DNA of 32,736 nucleotides, taken from positions 1 through 32,736 of the forward strand of contig JAHEJX010000039.1 in the NCBI GenBank assembly GCA_024638645.1, in the 5' to 3' direction. A model generated the notes under the pieces. That model ran no database searches. It had not been told where the DNA came from and worked only from the letters and a program-made list of their open reading frames with translations. The position numbers and the translations under genes are program-made. Shown piece by piece: positions 1 through 7,129 of this stretch (positions within the stretch are counted from its first letter, which is position 1; the number at the start of each line of letters is the position of its first letter). Source of the stretch: Actinomycetes bacterium. GTDB taxonomy: Bacteria; Actinomycetota; Acidimicrobiia; Spongiisociales; UBA5794.

Positions 1-201
1 TGGGGCTTCTTTGCGTTACCAATCCTTCGCAATGACAGGCTCATAGGCAAACTCGATGCCAAGGCCGACCACAAGGCGGGCACGCTCAATGTGCACGCGA
101 TTCATGAGGATGTTGTCTTCAGTAAGACTGCAGCAACCGACGTCAAGGCGGAGATTCTGCGCCTGGCCAAATGGCTCGGTTTGGAACCGCGAGGTATTTG
201 A
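1..201 (+). CDS. YcaQ/AlkZ-type winged-helix DNA glycosylase, C-terminal fragment
   Basis: Reading frame 1 is open from the first base and stops with TGA at 199-201, giving the last 66 residues of a protein whose start lies outside the window. The tail begins WGFFALPILRNDRLIGKLD and continues with a DAKADHKAGTLNVHAIH stretch. It closely resembles the end of winged-helix DNA-binding proteins of the YcaQ (AlkZ-like) family, which usually finish with a 'LPIL.GDRLVGR.D.K.DRK' block. Known members unhook DNA interstrand crosslinks or remove alkylated bases. The catalytic part is not visible, so the function rests on the tail alone. It converges on the methyltransferase gene, whose stop lies 34 bases away. 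Confidence 0.6.
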   Translation, partial: WGFFALPILRNDRLIGKLDAKADHKAGTLNVHAIHEDVVFSKTAATDVKAEILRLAKWLGLEPRGI

Positions 202-235
202 GAGACACCGCGGTAGCTTCACCGAGAACCTGCCG

Positions 236-1006
236 TCACCCAACCGCCCGGGTTGCATAGACGTCGACCCGGTATCGAACGAAGAGGCCGTCTTCTTCGG
301 GCATCACTCTCAACACATCTCTGAGGACTGCTTCGCGGCGCTGGTCTGGGAGCACCGCGACATGACTGACTGACGCTACGCGGTCGAGCATGACTTGATG
401 ACTCACGGCAACGTCTTGCCAGAACGTTGCCGTTTCGAACCGGGAAAATCCGGGTCCCGGACTCAGCGCGGGGGCGTCGTGATTGCGCCATGGCGCTGCC
501 TTCTCGATGTCGTCCATGATGGTCCACACGGCATCTACCCACTCGACGGTGCGATCCCTTGCGTTCCAGATCAGCCCAACTCCTGATTCGGCCTTCAGCA
601 CCCGCCTGAACTCCCGCCAAGCTCTGTCGGCATCAAACCAATGAAACGCTTGGGCCACCGTGATCGCGTCGATACCCGCCTCTGAGAACGGCAGGTGCTC
701 GGCTGTGGCGGCAACGAGCTCCACGCCCCGGCTCATCTCCGTTAGCTTCCGGCGCATCCCTGCCACAGGTTCGACTGCGATGACCCGCCCCGTCCTGGGT
801 TCGAGCAATCTGGCGAGCTTCCCCGTACCAGCGCCAACATCGAGCACCGTTGAGCCCGCATCGATACCGAGGTGATTGCAGAGCCAGTCGACGGCGGCCG
901 GGGGGTACCCGGGGCGTCCGGACTCGTAGCGTGTCGCGTTCGAGCCGAAGCCGGCAGCTGCGACAGCGTGTACAGCCGAGGCCTTGGATTGATGGGGCGA
1001 GCTCAC
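236..1006 (-). CDS. Class I SAM-dependent methyltransferase
   Basis: About 256 residues if started at the GTG at 1006. An upstream ATG at 1054 would add 16 poorly conserved residues, and neither start has a good ribosome site. The fold is a class I methyltransferase: motif I VLDVGAGTGKLARLL binds S-adenosylmethionine, followed by the acidic strand VIAVEP, then TAEHLPF and the motif IV region AITVAQAFHWFD. The opening block YESGRPGYPPAAVDWL is typical of a large actinobacterial group of small-molecule methyltransferases whose substrates are mostly unknown. It diverges from the DinB-type gene with only a short shared upstream region. The substrate cannot be deduced. Confidence 0.85.
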   Translation of the reverse strand: MSSPHQSKASAVHAVAAAGFGSNATRYESGRPGYPPAAVDWLCNHLGIDAGSTVLDVGAGTGKLARLLEPRTGRVIAVEPVAGMRRKLTEMSRGVELVAATAEHLPFSEAGIDAITVAQAFHWFDADRAWREFRRVLKAESGVGLIWNARDRTVEWVDAVWTIMDDIEKAAPWRNHDAPALSPGPGFSRFETATFWQDVAVSHQVMLDRVASVSHVAVLPDQRREAVLRDVLRVMPEEDGLFVRYRVDVYATRAVG

Positions 1007-1065
1007 TCCCGCATCATATGTAGAGGGGTTGGCGCCGTCGCCGCGGTCACGCATTTATTGTTCTC

Positions 1066-1584
1066 ATGATGAATCTCGACATCAATGACGCCACCAGTGC
1101 GCTGCGTCGTACGCCGGCCACCCTGCGCTCGCTGTTCGCCGGTCTTGGGCCCGGCTGGCTTGGAGCCGACGAAGGACCCGGATCGTGGAGCACGGTCGGC
1201 ACGTTGGCCCATCTGGTTCACGTGGAACCGAACTGGATGCAGCGCGTGGGCCACGTCGCCGCGCATGCCGATGCGACGCCCTTCCCTCTAGTCGACCGCA
1301 CGGACCACATGGCGGTCCTCGGCGATCGCTCCGTGAGCGAGCTGCTCGACGCTTTCGACGAGCGGCGCCGTACCAGCCTGGCGGCGTTGAGCTCGATCCA
1401 GTTCGAGGCCGCGCGACCTGGGCTTCACGCCGAGCTGGGGCCGGTGAAGATGGGCAACCTGCTGGCTGCTTGGGTCACGCATGATCACAATCACCTCGGC
1501 CAGATCGTGAAAGCAATGGCCAAGCGGTATCGCGATGACATCGGACCGTGGCGGGTGTTCTTACCAATCGTCGATGCGGACTGA
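1066..1584 (+). CDS. DinB-type four-helix protein
   Basis: 172 residues of the DinB/YfiT-like four-helix-bundle superfamily. The expected metal triad is visible: His49 in the LAHLVH segment of helix 2, and His139 and His143 in the late THDHNHLGQI segment, which is the most recognisable part. Family members include mycothiol- or bacillithiol-dependent transferases and many proteins of unknown function, so the reaction is not assigned. The gene starts at the first of two adjacent ATG codons and has no Shine-Dalgarno sequence. A TATTGT hexamer ends only four bases before the start, which would suit a leaderless transcript. It diverges from the methyltransferase gene. Confidence 0.8.
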   Translation: MMNLDINDATSALRRTPATLRSLFAGLGPGWLGADEGPGSWSTVGTLAHLVHVEPNWMQRVGHVAAHADATPFPLVDRTDHMAVLGDRSVSELLDAFDERRRTSLAALSSIQFEAARPGLHAELGPVKMGNLLAAWVTHDHNHLGQIVKAMAKRYRDDIGPWRVFLPIVDAD

Positions 1585-1666
1585 CTTGGCGGCTCCTCTG
1601 GAGCGACCCAGCTTTGCCCGGACGGAACATCCCGATCTGCCCGCACCAATCTCGACGTGAGACGCG

Positions 1667-2290
1667 TCAGATCAGCCTCACAGGTGCCGAGATCTGACCC
1701 AAACCTATTAGTACCACTTCCAGCAGCAACGCGACCGGATAGGTCACGAGAACCGCCGACGCCGTGAGTCCCCATCTCTTTCGCATGGGAGTTGCGCTTA
1801 CCGCTACCGGGATACTCAGACCGACCAACGCCACGACCGAGTAGGTGATGTGCGCATCGACATGATCGATGTGCCCCCACAGGGCCAACGGCTCAGCCAT
1901 CGACGCCGCAGCCAACGCCAAGAGCGCGAACGGCGCTGCACTTGCACTGGCTGACAATCTGCCGAGTACTGCGGCCGTGGGGCCCATGATGAGACCAACC
2001 GCAGTCCAGACGAGGAGGAAGCGCGGATTTGCGAGCGCTTGCTGGTCGGACACCAAGCTCGCAATCGCTCCGACCGCGAAGTACACGACGTTGGCCGATG
2101 TGAGCGTCGCCGCCCCGGCTACTGCGGCGCCGCGTACGCCTCGAGCTGATCGGAATCCGACTACGGCAGCCACCCACAACCAGGGGACTGCCATCTGCAC
2201 GAAGGTTGACGTAACCGACCACTGGTTGCCGACCGCGCACAGCACACCCCACGCCGATCCAATAGCGACCACACGAGCCCAGAGTCCCAT
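1667..2290 (-). CDS. Multi-pass membrane protein, DUF6518-like
   Basis: About 207 residues from the ATG at 2290. An in-frame start at 2383 would add a Cys-containing hydrophilic leader that does not look like membrane protein, so the later start is preferred. Roughly six hydrophobic segments are visible, including the ends VVAIGSAWGVLCAVGN, FLLVWTAVGLIMGPTAAVLG and SAVLVTYPVALLLEVVLIGLG. The layout (alternating short loops, a Trp-rich second segment, 'GPTAAVLG' mid-protein) recalls the actinobacterial DUF6518 membrane family, but this is a weak visual match. Function is unknown. The gene converges on the DinB-type gene. Confidence 0.55.
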   Translation of the reverse strand: MGLWARVVAIGSAWGVLCAVGNQWSVTSTFVQMAVPWLWVAAVVGFRSARGVRGAAVAGAATLTSANVVYFAVGAIASLVSDQQALANPRFLLVWTAVGLIMGPTAAVLGRLSASASAAPFALLALAAASMAEPLALWGHIDHVDAHITYSVVALVGLSIPVAVSATPMRKRWGLTASAVLVTYPVALLLEVVLIGLGQISAPVRLI

Positions 2291-2458
2291 GTGGGCTGAG
2301 GGTACTTGTGCCAACTCAAACCAAGAACAAGGACAGCCTTCCCCAAGGTCGATGTAGTTTCCGTACGGTGCCCGCACACACACCCGGGGAGTGCCTAGGC
2401 GTCTTCATCTCCGGGCAGCTTTACATAACGTGGATTATGGGACATTGAGCCCGCGGCC

Positions 2459-2875
2459 TTAGGCGGCATCGCTTCTGTCGTGGGTGGCGAAGCTCCACGC
2501 CTCTTCTTCGTCCGTGAATAGCCGGACGGGCATATCCATTCCGGCAATCCCCAGGATGGCGTGGCTCAGATGAAGGACTAGATCGCTTTTGACGACCACG
2601 GCTGCGTGAGTGAACACGTCCGGAGCATTCGCCCGGATGTACGCCCGCGTGTCGATGTTCAGCATTCGCAGACCACGGCCGTCGAACAGGAACGGCGTCC
2701 GTTCGCCACCCGTCATCTCTTTGAGCTTCTGGAAGACCTGAATCACGTCTTCGAGGGTGACGTTCGCCTCACCAGGAAGATGTTTGCCGAACATGACGCC
2801 ATCGTGCAGCCAGAACACTGCGTTGTGTACGGCGTGCGACGGCGCGCCCCCTGGAATCTCGTCGAAACGGCCCAT
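2459..2875 (-). CDS. STAS/SEC14-like protein (DUF7793-like)
   Basis: 138 residues from the ATG at 2875, chosen because AGGAAG lies about six bases upstream. The frame stays open to 2974, but that part looks non-coding. The order of segments matches a group of small STAS-like or SEC14-like proteins: FWLHDGVMFGK, then the FLFDGRGLRMLNIDTRAYIR block (usually 'VLVDLRGVR.VSREAR..'), a buried AAVVVKSDLVLHLSHAILG helix and the closing VRLFTDEEEAWSFA motif. These proteins usually act as regulators or adaptors and have no catalytic residues. A 17-bp palindrome sits upstream at 2967-2983. Function is not established. Confidence 0.6.
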   Translation of the reverse strand: MGRFDEIPGGAPSHAVHNAVFWLHDGVMFGKHLPGEANVTLEDVIQVFQKLKEMTGGERTPFLFDGRGLRMLNIDTRAYIRANAPDVFTHAAVVVKSDLVLHLSHAILGIAGMDMPVRLFTDEEEAWSFATHDRSDAA

Positions 2876-2966
2876 CGGCTTCCTGTCTCGAGACCTCTGC
2901 ATCAAACCTATCGGCATTTCGCCGCGAATGTGCACCAAGCTCCCCGCTCCGTTACCCCAGGAGCAA

Positions 2967-2983
2967 TACGTCACTGTGACGTA
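2967..2983. promoter_or_regulatory. Palindrome TACGTCAC-T-GTGACGTA
   Basis: A perfect 8+1+8 inverted repeat about 92 bases upstream of the chosen start of the STAS-like gene. Its core CGTCACTGTGACG recurs exactly at 3164-3176, at the other end of the same gap between genes. It looks like an operator for a dimeric regulator, but I do not recognise the regulator. Confidence 0.4.
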
Positions 2984-3126
2984 ATACTCCGGCCAACAGA
3001 CAAGAAGTTCACGCCAAGGGGGAAGGCCGCGACTCGAGGCTCGACAGGCTCACCCGACAATTCAACGAAGACCCGGGCACATACCGTAACGCCGGCTACG
3101 CATTCGAACTCGCGGGCGACCCCTGA
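2980..3126 (+). pseudogene. Possible gene remnant with no start codon
   Basis: This frame is open from just after a TGA at 2977-2979 to a TGA at 3124-3126 and has no usable start codon. The last 28 or so codons use G or C in most third positions and read like real protein (LDRLTRQFNEDPGTYRNAGY followed by AFELAGDP). They could be the 3' end of a decayed plus-strand gene. I recognise no family. The rest of the gap (2876-3177) holds only the two palindromes. Confidence 0.3.
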
Positions 3127-3163
3127 CGCCATGCCACAGATACGAACGCTACCGGCGGGGATG

Positions 3164-3176
3164 CGTCACTGTGACG
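3164..3176. promoter_or_regulatory. Second copy of palindrome CGTCACTGTGACG
   Basis: An exact copy of the 13-bp core of the palindrome at 2967-2983, with centres 195 bases apart. It lies immediately after the stop codon of the small acidic gene at 3178-3405, so in the leftward direction it is upstream of the STAS-like gene. Two identical inverted repeats in one short gap suggest a pair of operators. The binding protein is unknown. Confidence 0.35.
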
Positions 3177-3177
3177 A

Positions 3178-3405
3178 TTACACCCCCGGCATCGCATCGA
3201 GCACCCGAGCCACAATTCGAGACATCTGGGGATGCGATGACTCGAAACGTAGCAACCAGTCCTGGAAGCGTTCCTGCAGGGCGTCGTGATCGCCATCGGC
3301 TGTGTAAGAGTCGACCGCCGCCTTGATCTCCGACGACTCGGGTGCTTCCGACTCGTCGAGGTGCTCAGAGAGCTCAAACAACCTCTTGCTGACCTCATCA
3401 TTCAT
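3178..3405 (-). CDS. Small acidic protein, DUF4404-like
   Basis: 75 residues, with a strong ribosome site (GGAGGG six bases before the ATG) supporting a real gene. The protein is acidic and helical, with no Cys, signal peptide or membrane segment. The closing part RFESSHPQMSRIVARVLDAM resembles the tail of DUF4404-type proteins ('RFE..HP.L......I...L...GI'), and the opening LFELSEHLDESEAPESSEIKA is also in keeping with that family. The match is by eye only, and no function is known. The stop codon abuts the palindrome at 3164-3176. Confidence 0.5.
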   Translation of the reverse strand: MNDEVSKRLFELSEHLDESEAPESSEIKAAVDSYTADGDHDALQERFQDWLLRFESSHPQMSRIVARVLDAMPGV

Positions 3406-3566
3406 GGCGTCCCTCCGAATCGGCTACATCACCAATCATAAAGAACCTGAACCTCTCAATGGCAGGGCCATCTGTCACTCTCGTTGATATCTGTCTAGTC
3501 ACATGTCGTGCGTATGCCGGGGTTCGTGCCGTCGGTTGCGGTGACTAGTCAGGAACATGTTGGAGC

Positions 3567-3594
3567 TAAAGGGTTTCCGTGCGCAGGCCGATAA
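3567..3594 (+). promoter_or_regulatory. Sigma-28 (FliA/WhiG-type) promoter
   Basis: TAAAG at 3567-3571 and GCCGATAA at 3587-3594, with 16 bases between TAAA and GCCGATAA. This matches the known sigma-28 consensus TAAA-N15-GCCGATAA closely. The -10 element is an exact match and the spacing is within one base. A start near 3601 would leave a leader of about 27 bases that holds the AGGAGG ribosome site for the TadE-like gene. No other copy was found in the window. Confidence 0.75.
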
Positions 3595-3612
3595 CTAGGA
3601 CACTAGGTGTGT

Positions 3613-3618
3613 AGGAGG
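3613..3618 (+). promoter_or_regulatory. Strong ribosome binding site that sets the TadE start
   Basis: AGGAGG lies nine bases before the ATG at 3628. This argues against the in-frame GTG at 3607, which precedes it. Confidence 0.8.
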
Positions 3619-3627
3619 AATTGGACC

Positions 3628-4173
3628 ATGGCTCAACCTGTCGCCAAGAGCTCCGCAATGAAGCGGGCTTTGGCCGAAGAACGCGGCGCGCAGCTACTCG
3701 AGTTTGCGTTCATCCTTCCTATTCTCTTGTCCCTCCTGTTCGGGATTGTCACCGGCGGCGTGGCATTCAGCCACAACCTCTCAATAGACAACGCAGCTCG
3801 CGAGACGGCGCGCTACGGCGCAACACTCCCTGTTGACGGAGATCTCCCCGCCTGGCTGCATCAGATCGCCGATGTGGCGATTTCGACGGCCACAGGCACG
3901 TTGGATGATGGCGAAGACGGACGGGAAGTCTGCGTTTCTTACGTGTTTCCGAACGGTACTCACGCCCATGATCAGACGCAGTCGCTCAACGTCGATCAAG
4001 TTGGAAACCGCACCACGTCCAACGTCCCGTGTGTGGCAGATGGACGACCGAACAGCGAGCGCCGGGTACAGGTCATCGTGCAACGAGACACGGACCTGAT
4101 TGTGTTCTACTTCTCCAAGACACTCACTCTCGAAGGCCAGGCTGTCTCCAGATTTGAACGAGCCCAGTCGTGA
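3628..4173 (+). CDS. TadE-like pilus assembly protein (pseudopilin)
   Basis: 181 residues. The TadE signature is near the N-terminus: a short basic stretch, then ERGAQLLEFAFILPILLSLL, with the key Glu at position 25 just ahead of a single membrane helix (about 26-50). After it comes the usual ID-N-AARETARYGA block. In Tad/Flp systems TadE-like proteins are prepilin-like and are cleaved before the Glu. They act in pilus assembly or as minor subunits outside the membrane. The downstream TadG-like gene overlaps the stop by 4 bases (GTGA), so the two are co-translated. A sigma-28-type promoter precedes the gene. No Flp pilin, TadA ATPase or TadB/C gene lies in the window, so the core machine must be elsewhere. 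Confidence 0.85.
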   Translation: MAQPVAKSSAMKRALAEERGAQLLEFAFILPILLSLLFGIVTGGVAFSHNLSIDNAARETARYGATLPVDGDLPAWLHQIADVAISTATGTLDDGEDGREVCVSYVFPNGTHAHDQTQSLNVDQVGNRTTSNVPCVADGRPNSERRVQVIVQRDTDLIVFYFSKTLTLEGQAVSRFERAQS

Positions 4174-5924
4174 CCGCCCACCGAGCTCACCGTGACGAGC
4201 GCGGGGCAATACTGCTCACTGTCTTGTTCTCCATGATCACTTTGCTCGCTGTCGCCGCGTTGGTGATCGACCTGGGAGCGATCCGCGTCAACCGCGCGGT
4301 CAGCCAAACCGTAGCGGACGCCGCAGCGACGGCTGGAGCTTTGGAGTCTGAAGGCGTCGACGGTCAGCTCGGATGCGAAACTGCGCTCGACTACCTGGAG
4401 ATCAACCTTCCCACGGCCGGCACATTCACCGGGGCAGATTGCCTCACCATGCCGACGACCTGCGATCCGGCGACCCCTGCAGTCTCAACGACCGCGGCCG
4501 CAGGAGATTGGGTGGCGACGATCACGTACCCGGTTCGAGACGACAGTCCGCTGCTACAGCCATCGACTATCGGTGATCCGAGCCAATCTCTCCATGCCGA
4601 CGACGGCGTCTCGTGCGACCGGCTTGGAGTTTCGATCCAGAGCATGCATCGTCATATCTTCGGCCGCATCCTGGGGGCGACGAGCCAAAACAGCACAATC
4701 CACGCGGTTGCACGGGCGTTCACACCTGAGGGCGCCGACTTCGCACTGAACCTGCTGGTCCTCGAGCGATACGACTGCAACGCTATGAGTGCGTCGGGTG
4801 GTGGCGCGTCCAATGGTGGGATTCTGGTCGATGCTGTCTTCAACCCGGATACCGGCGAACTCGACCCCGGCTACATCGCAGTTGACTCAGATGCGACCGG
4901 TAGCTGTGGCGGTAACGGAGTCATCGATGTAAACGGTTCCAACGGATTCATCCGTGCCGACGGCCGCGACGGATGTACCGGCCAGACCGGCTCGCACACA
5001 GGTGCCGGGGGCCTCACGGTGGGTGAAGGGTGCGGACAGATCCAACTGTTGGCACCAGGCACTCCCGGATGCAACTACCCCGCCTGCACGAGCGGAGGCA
5101 CTGTCGCCCCCGACCCGAGAACCCGCACCGAGCGGATCACCAGAGCACCGGTGGACCACAGGTACAACTGCAAGGCTTCCTACCCGTTCCCAGCCGCATG
5201 GAGCATCGACCCTTGCCCGGCTACGCCGGATCCCTTTGTCGACAACCTCGTCGCCGCCTATGGAGGCGCTGGCGCACCGGCAGGATTCACGACCTGGACG
5301 AGTGCAGGTTATCCCTGCAACCTCAACACGCCGACGGTTGTGCCGGCCGGTAACTGGTTCATCGACTGCAACACCTTCCGCGTGCAAGACATTGTGGTCT
5401 TCACCGGTGGCGACATCGTCGTCGACGGCAACGTCACCATCAATGCATCATCAGCTCTGATCACAAACGCCGACAACGTCGGCGCGTTCCCTTTCAATCC
5501 GGCCACAGACAGCTCAGTGCTCTTCATGAGGGACGGTCGCATAAGCAAGGCCGGGCAAGGCGGCATCGTGTGGCACCAGACGATGGTCTACCTGTCGGCC
5601 ACATCGGACATCAAGATGACGGGTGGCGCAGGGCAAGTGACCTGGACTGGTGTTGTATCCGGAGACTTCGAGGATCTCGCACTGTGGGCAGAGAGCACAG
5701 CTGACATCGACCTCGCCGGGTCATCCGGGCTCGATCTCGAGGGTGTCTTTTTCGCACCGTGGGCGACCATTGGGTACCAGGGTTCTGGTTCACAGGTTCA
5801 AGTCGCCGCCCAGTTCATCTCGCGCCGCCTCGCGGTGGGTGGCAACGGGATTCTGGTCGTGCGGCCAAGCTTCGACCGTGCTGTTCTCTTCCCCTTCGAT
5901 CCACAGTCGCAGCTGATCAGATAG
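4170..5924 (+). CDS. TadG-like surface protein with long Gly/Cys-rich, beta-helix-like region
   Basis: 584 residues from a GTG inside the TadE stop. Residues 1-50 are a TadG/TadE-like head: DERGAILLTVLFSMITLLAV, a membrane helix, then DLGAIRVNRAVSQTVADAAA. This is the usual TadG pattern, with a pseudopilin-like N-terminus that anchors an outer domain. The rest is exported. The middle (about 210-390) is rich in Gly, Asp and Cys pairs. From about 400 to the end there are short repeated strands such as GGDIVVDGNVTINASS, SDIKMTGG, ADIDLAGSSG and LDLEGVFFAPWA, which look like a right-handed beta-helix. Most TadG proteins instead carry a von Willebrand A domain, and none is seen here. A surface, tip or adhesion role is inferred. 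Confidence 0.75.
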   Translation: MTAHRAHRDERGAILLTVLFSMITLLAVAALVIDLGAIRVNRAVSQTVADAAATAGALESEGVDGQLGCETALDYLEINLPTAGTFTGADCLTMPTTCDPATPAVSTTAAAGDWVATITYPVRDDSPLLQPSTIGDPSQSLHADDGVSCDRLGVSIQSMHRHIFGRILGATSQNSTIHAVARAFTPEGADFALNLLVLERYDCNAMSASGGGASNGGILVDAVFNPDTGELDPGYIAVDSDATGSCGGNGVIDVNGSNGFIRADGRDGCTGQTGSHTGAGGLTVGEGCGQIQLLAPGTPGCNYPACTSGGTVAPDPRTRTERITRAPVDHRYNCKASYPFPAAWSIDPCPATPDPFVDNLVAAYGGAGAPAGFTTWTSAGYPCNLNTPTVVPAGNWFIDCNTFRVQDIVVFTGGDIVVDGNVTINASSALITNADNVGAFPFNPATDSSVLFMRDGRISKAGQGGIVWHQTMVYLSATSDIKMTGGAGQVTWTGVVSGDFEDLALWAESTADIDLAGSSGLDLEGVFFAPWATIGYQGSGSQVQVAAQFISRRLAVGGNGILVVRPSFDRAVLFPFDPQSQLIR

Positions 5925-5964
5925 CTTGAGCATGTGCAGCTTTGGGCCGATACCCAAGGCGAGC

Positions 5965-6765
5965 ATGAAATCGATCCCGCCTATCCGACTCGCAGCTCGC
6001 GGCGCTGTGCTGACGCTCGTGTCAGCCCTCGTGGTCCTGAGCCACGCGGGAGCGATGGCACAATGTGCACCTCCGGACACATCGGACGCCATTGCCTCGT
6101 CTCAGAGTGTCTTCGTCGGCCGTGTTCTCGATACGGATGAGTCGGGACGTGTTGCTCGAGTGGAAGTTCTGTCAATCTGGAAGGGCCGCGACCTAGCAGA
6201 CAGGGTCGAGGTGCGAGGAGCGAACTCCGCTGACAGCGCACTCGAGGCAACGGACCGCCGGTTCGACGTTGGAGCTTCCTACCTCTTCATCCCCGAGAAC
6301 GGTCGAGAGCCATTCCTGGCGACATCGTGCAGCGCCACCCAGCGGTATTCGAACCCTCCCAACCTCATCCCGGTTACGTACCAGGATGCAGCCGGTGCAA
6401 CCGCAGGCCGCGCCCCACTCGACGTATCAGCCGTCAGCCCTGCAGATGAGGAGGCAGAGACCGCGTCTTCCATCCTGCCGTTGCTGGGCATGATCGGCCT
6501 CATCGCAATTGCGTCGGTCGCCATCTCATGGTCGCGCTCGCAGCGCCCAGAGCGGCTGCCTGAGACGATCGCACAGCCTGAGCCCAAGCCAAAGAAGCCG
6601 CGGCGCCTGAAACGGCGCAACTTCTTCAAGGACACCGCCGGCGCAGAGAGAGCCACGAAACGCACCATCCGTCGCCACAGTCGCGGGCTACGGAAGTACC
6701 GCAGGAAACAGAATCGTCAGGTCGCAGTCGCCCGGAAGGCCAACGGCTCGACCGACACCTCTTGA
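5965..6765 (+). CDS. Exported single-pass protein with TIMP/NTR-like outer domain and basic tail
   Basis: 266 residues from the ATG at 5965. Starts at 5926 (TTG) and 5932 would lengthen the N-terminus ahead of a clear signal peptide. The signal ends about AGAMA-Q, leaving Cys34 near the new N-terminus. The outer part (about 34-165) reads SSQSVFVGRVLD, VEVLSIWKG and GASYLFIPENG, with a second Cys at 122. This resembles the tissue-inhibitor-of-metalloprotease (NTR, OB-fold) domains found in many bacteria. One membrane helix spans about 170-189. The remaining 77 residues form a strongly basic cytoplasmic tail. The gene starts 40 bases after the TadG-like gene and is probably in its operon. Its 3' end overlaps the opposite gene by 49 bases. 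Role unknown. Confidence 0.65.
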   Translation: MKSIPPIRLAARGAVLTLVSALVVLSHAGAMAQCAPPDTSDAIASSQSVFVGRVLDTDESGRVARVEVLSIWKGRDLADRVEVRGANSADSALEATDRRFDVGASYLFIPENGREPFLATSCSATQRYSNPPNLIPVTYQDAAGATAGRAPLDVSAVSPADEEAETASSILPLLGMIGLIAIASVAISWSRSQRPERLPETIAQPEPKPKKPRRLKRRNFFKDTAGAERATKRTIRRHSRGLRKYRRKQNRQVAVARKANGSTDTS

Positions 6766-7079
6766 AGCTCTCGGATAGCTGCCGTGAGGTGGACCAGAGC
6801 ATCGATATATTCCGCTTTGGTCGAGCGTCCCTGCGTCACGTCCATTGCAACGTCTTCTGTTGCGGTCTGTAGCCGATATAGGGCATCGCGCAGTTGCTCC
6901 CATGCCGCCCTCGACAACAACACCTCGTTGGCGCCGAGACTCCTCCTCTCCCCCAGCACTTTCGCTTCGTAATGGCGTTGCCTGTGGCTACGCCTGCAGA
7001 ATCGTTGCGGCCGGCCCGGTCCCGATCTCTCTGCTAGCGGCTCGCCGCACCATGCGCAGGTAGCGCCCAAATTCGTCAC
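6717..7079 (-). CDS. Small protein with Cys/His zinc-finger-like N-terminus
   Basis: 120 residues from a GTG. The N-terminus has CAWCGEPLAERSGPGRPQRF followed by CRRSHRQRHYEAK, giving a C-x2-C ... C-x3-H pattern that probably binds zinc. The close context 'GRPxRFCRRSxRQRxYEA' recurs in short uncharacterised actinobacterial proteins, where the fourth ligand is usually Cys; here it is His. The rest is helical (LSRAAWEQLRDALYRLQTAT and a second helix), with no signal or membrane segment. A nucleic-acid-binding or regulatory role is possible but not shown. A near-copy of the window's palindrome (CATCACTGTGACG read leftward) overlaps the start codon. Confidence 0.65.
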   Translation of the reverse strand: MTNLGATCAWCGEPLAERSGPGRPQRFCRRSHRQRHYEAKVLGERRSLGANEVLLSRAAWEQLRDALYRLQTATEDVAMDVTQGRSTKAEYIDALVHLTAAIRELQEVSVEPLAFRATAT

Positions 7080-7129
7080 AGTGATGCAATATATCGGTCA
7101 GCCTGACATCCCCCAAGCATCGGATTCGA

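Noticed and set aside
4697-5924. Possible CRISPR-like or tandem DNA repeat in the Gly-rich TadG-like region
   Set aside because: The regularity is at the protein level (short strands rich in Gly, Asp and Ser); the DNA units are not repeated.
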